Positions 15,099 to 15,984 of a stretch of 15,984 nucleotides of DNA are shown piece after piece. Position numbers and translations under genes: made by a program. The DNA is from Pseudomonadota bacterium. Its GTDB lineage: Bacteria > Pseudomonadota > Alphaproteobacteria > Acetobacterales > Acetobacteraceae. The notes below the pieces were generated by a model. It saw only the letters and a program-made list of their open reading frames with translations. It was not told the DNA's origin and ran no database searches. Every line of letters begins with the position of its first letter. Position 1 is the stretch's first letter. The stretch lies in assembly GCA_023424475.1 (NCBI GenBank), contig JAFADX010000220.1, forward strand, positions 1 through 15,984. The letters are read 5' to 3'.

Positions 15099-15724
15099 GA
15101 CGGCGTCTCCGGTGCGATGGCGCGCAGGAAGAGGTCGAGGTGCTGCGTCAGGAGCGTCTCGGGCGGCAGAGGCGTCTCCTCGATCGGCGCGAAGGTCGTG
15201 CGCCAGAGCGCCGCGAGGATCATCGGCGCCACGAAGAGCCGCGCCGTCACGTCCGGATCGAGGCGCCGGAACTCGCCGGCTTCCATGCCGCGTTCGAGGA
15301 TGCCGCAGACCAGCGCGAGGCCGCGGCCGATCACCTCATGGCGGTAGAAGCGCGCGAGTTCGGGGAAGTTGCCCGCTTCCGCCAGCACCAGCTTCGGCAG
15401 GGCGGCCAGCCGGGCATCCGCCGCGATCTGGGCGAAGGCCGCGACGAGCATCCGCAGGCGGTCCGTCGCCGAACCCTCGGTCCCCGTCATGATGGCCTGG
15501 ATGCGCTCGATGCGCGGGACCAGGTTGGCGCGGACCAGCGCCTCGAAGACCGCCTCCTTGGAGGGGTAGTAGAGGTAGATCGTGCCCTTGGAGACGCCGG
15601 CGCGGGCGGCGATGTCCTCCATCCGGGTGGCGGCGAAGCCCTTGCGGTGGAAGGTGTCGAGGGCCGCATCGAGGAGTTCGGCCGGGCGTGCTTCCTTGCG
15701 CCGCTGGCGGGCGGGGGCCTTCAT
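15095..15724 (-). CDS. TetR family transcriptional regulator
   Basis: A 209-residue TetR-type repressor, first gene of the exporter operon. The N-terminal DNA-binding domain spans about residues 13-60, with the helix-turn-helix MEDIAARAGVSKGTIYLYY (35-53), including the canonical GVSKGTIYLYYPSKEAVF signature (43-60). The remaining C-terminal ligand domain is helical; it ends at a stop overlapping the adaptor start (ATGA). The ATG at 15724 is set by AAGGAGG (complement of 15729-15735) 4 bases upstream. Linkage to the efflux genes and a perfect dyad over its own start region suggest that it represses the whole operon and is released by an exported compound. The ligand is unknown. Confidence 0.93.
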   Translation of the reverse strand: MKAPARQRRKEARPAELLDAALDTFHRKGFAATRMEDIAARAGVSKGTIYLYYPSKEAVFEALVRANLVPRIERIQAIMTGTEGSATDRLRMLVAAFAQIAADARLAALPKLVLAEAGNFPELARFYRHEVIGRGLALVCGILERGMEAGEFRRLDPDVTARLFVAPMILAALWRTTFAPIEETPLPPETLLTQHLDLFLRAIAPETPS

Positions 15725-15736
15725 CGGGCCTCCTTC

Positions 15737-15754
15737 TGACTGAACGGACAGTCA
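15737..15754. promoter_or_regulatory. TetR-type operator candidate TGACTG-N6-CAGTCA
   Basis: A perfect 6-base inverted repeat with a 6-base spacer lies immediately upstream of the tetR ribosome site and just downstream of AT-rich -10 candidates. This size and placement are typical for TetR-family autorepression, so the local TetR is the most likely binder. Confidence 0.6.
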
Positions 15755-15781
15755 TTAATATAGCCGGAGCCGCGCCGTCAA
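15755..15781 (-). promoter_or_regulatory. Candidate promoter of the tetR-exporter operon
   Basis: On the minus strand, TTGACG (complement of 15776-15781) is followed after 15 bases by TATTAA (complement of 15755-15760). An overlapping TATATT (complement of 15757-15762) is an even better -10, but only 13 bases from that -35. This is the only AT-rich patch in the region. Transcription would start inside the adjacent dyad. Confidence 0.4.
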
Positions 15782-15806
15782 GCGGGATGTGTGGCGCCCG
15801 GCGCAG

Positions 15807-15838
15807 CACCCGATCAGGCGGGGTTGCCTGATCAGGTG
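15807..15838. repeat. 32-base imperfect inverted repeat upstream of tetR
   Basis: Arms CACCcGATCAGGC (15807-15819) and GCCTGATCaGGTG (15826-15838) pair at 12 of 13 positions around the loop GGGGTT. The right arm also contains the 10-base palindrome CCTGATCAGG (15827-15836). No T-tract follows on either strand, so an operator or a structural repeat fits better than a simple intrinsic terminator. Confidence 0.6.
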
Positions 15839-15896
15839 AAAAGGCTGGCCACGGCGGAAGTTGCAGAGGTCGCCATGGGCTGCAGCGAATGGGACT

Positions 15897-15964
15897 TCTC
15901 TAGAGCCGTTCCCGCTCGCCCTGGCTGACGGCAACGTCCCTAGAGCTCCTTTCGATCAGACGGC
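15897..15964. repeat. Two CTAGAGC-type motifs, possible fragment of a dispersed intergenic repeat
   Basis: TCTCTAGAGC (15897-15906) and TCCCTAGAGC (15937-15946) are spaced 40 bases apart, the second running on into TCCTTTCGATCAGACGGC. Short elements that combine TAGAGC with a GATCAGA-like core occur as dispersed repeats between genes of alphaproteobacteria. My identification is from memory of such elements and is tentative. No supported gene is present from 15839 to the right edge. Confidence 0.35.
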
Positions 15965-15984
15965 ACCGGCCCGCACCCCCACCC

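Noticed and set aside
15875..15928. Small plus-strand reading frame near the right edge (17 codons)
   Set aside because: Too short, no ribosome site, and overlaps the CTAGAGC repeat motif.

Overview
The window is very GC-rich throughout, genes are tightly packed, and many neighbours overlap by 1-8 bases. Gene content (a SufU-type SUF operon, a cyclopropane fatty acid synthase, a GcvA-like LysR regulator, a DUF1127 protein, and a TetR-controlled HlyD/ABC-2 exporter) suggests a chromosomal segment of a high-GC alphaproteobacterium. Acetobacteraceae or another Rhodospirillales lineage is my best guess; this is inference from family resemblance and base composition, not a database result. No rRNA, tRNA, CRISPR array, insertion sequence or prophage gene was recognised. 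No gene-free stretch exceeds 300 bases; the longest is the right edge, about 260 bases.

Left part (1-5333). A minus-strand pair holds a short-chain dehydrogenase followed 8 bases later by a truncated exported protein. Divergent from it is a plus-strand pair, cyclopropane fatty acid synthase and a GNAT acetyltransferase, joined by a GTGA stop/start overlap. A minus-strand LysR regulator faces a small plus-strand DUF1127 protein across a 111-base divergent promoter region holding a 13-base palindrome. A minus-strand alpha/beta hydrolase ends 22 bases beyond the DUF1127 gene.

Centre (5470-11920). A complete SUF iron-sulfur cluster assembly operon reads rrf2-type regulator, sufB, sufC, sufD, sufS, sufU, sufT, sufA. 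SufS takes sulfur from cysteine and SufU is the expected zinc-type sulfur acceptor, since no sufE is present. SufBCD is the scaffold complex, SufA an A-type carrier, SufT a DUF59/MIP18 accessory factor, and the Rrf2 protein the likely cluster-sensing regulator. Junctions range from an 8-base overlap to an 11-base gap, so the operon is probably one translationally coupled message.

Right part (12074-15724). A minus-strand exporter operon runs tetR, HlyD-like adaptor lipoprotein, ABC ATPase, ABC-2 permease, with 4-base ATGA overlaps at all three junctions. A perfect TGACTG-N6-CAGTCA dyad between tetR and its promoter elements is a good candidate operator. Beyond it lie a long imperfect inverted repeat (15807-15838) and two copies of a CTAGAGC-type motif that may be part of a dispersed intergenic repeat.

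I do not see convincing evidence for an undescribed system. The items most worth a second look are the extra CxxC in SufU, the 32-base inverted repeat upstream of tetR, the palindrome over an apparently leaderless lysR start, and the candidate operator in front of the suf regulator.
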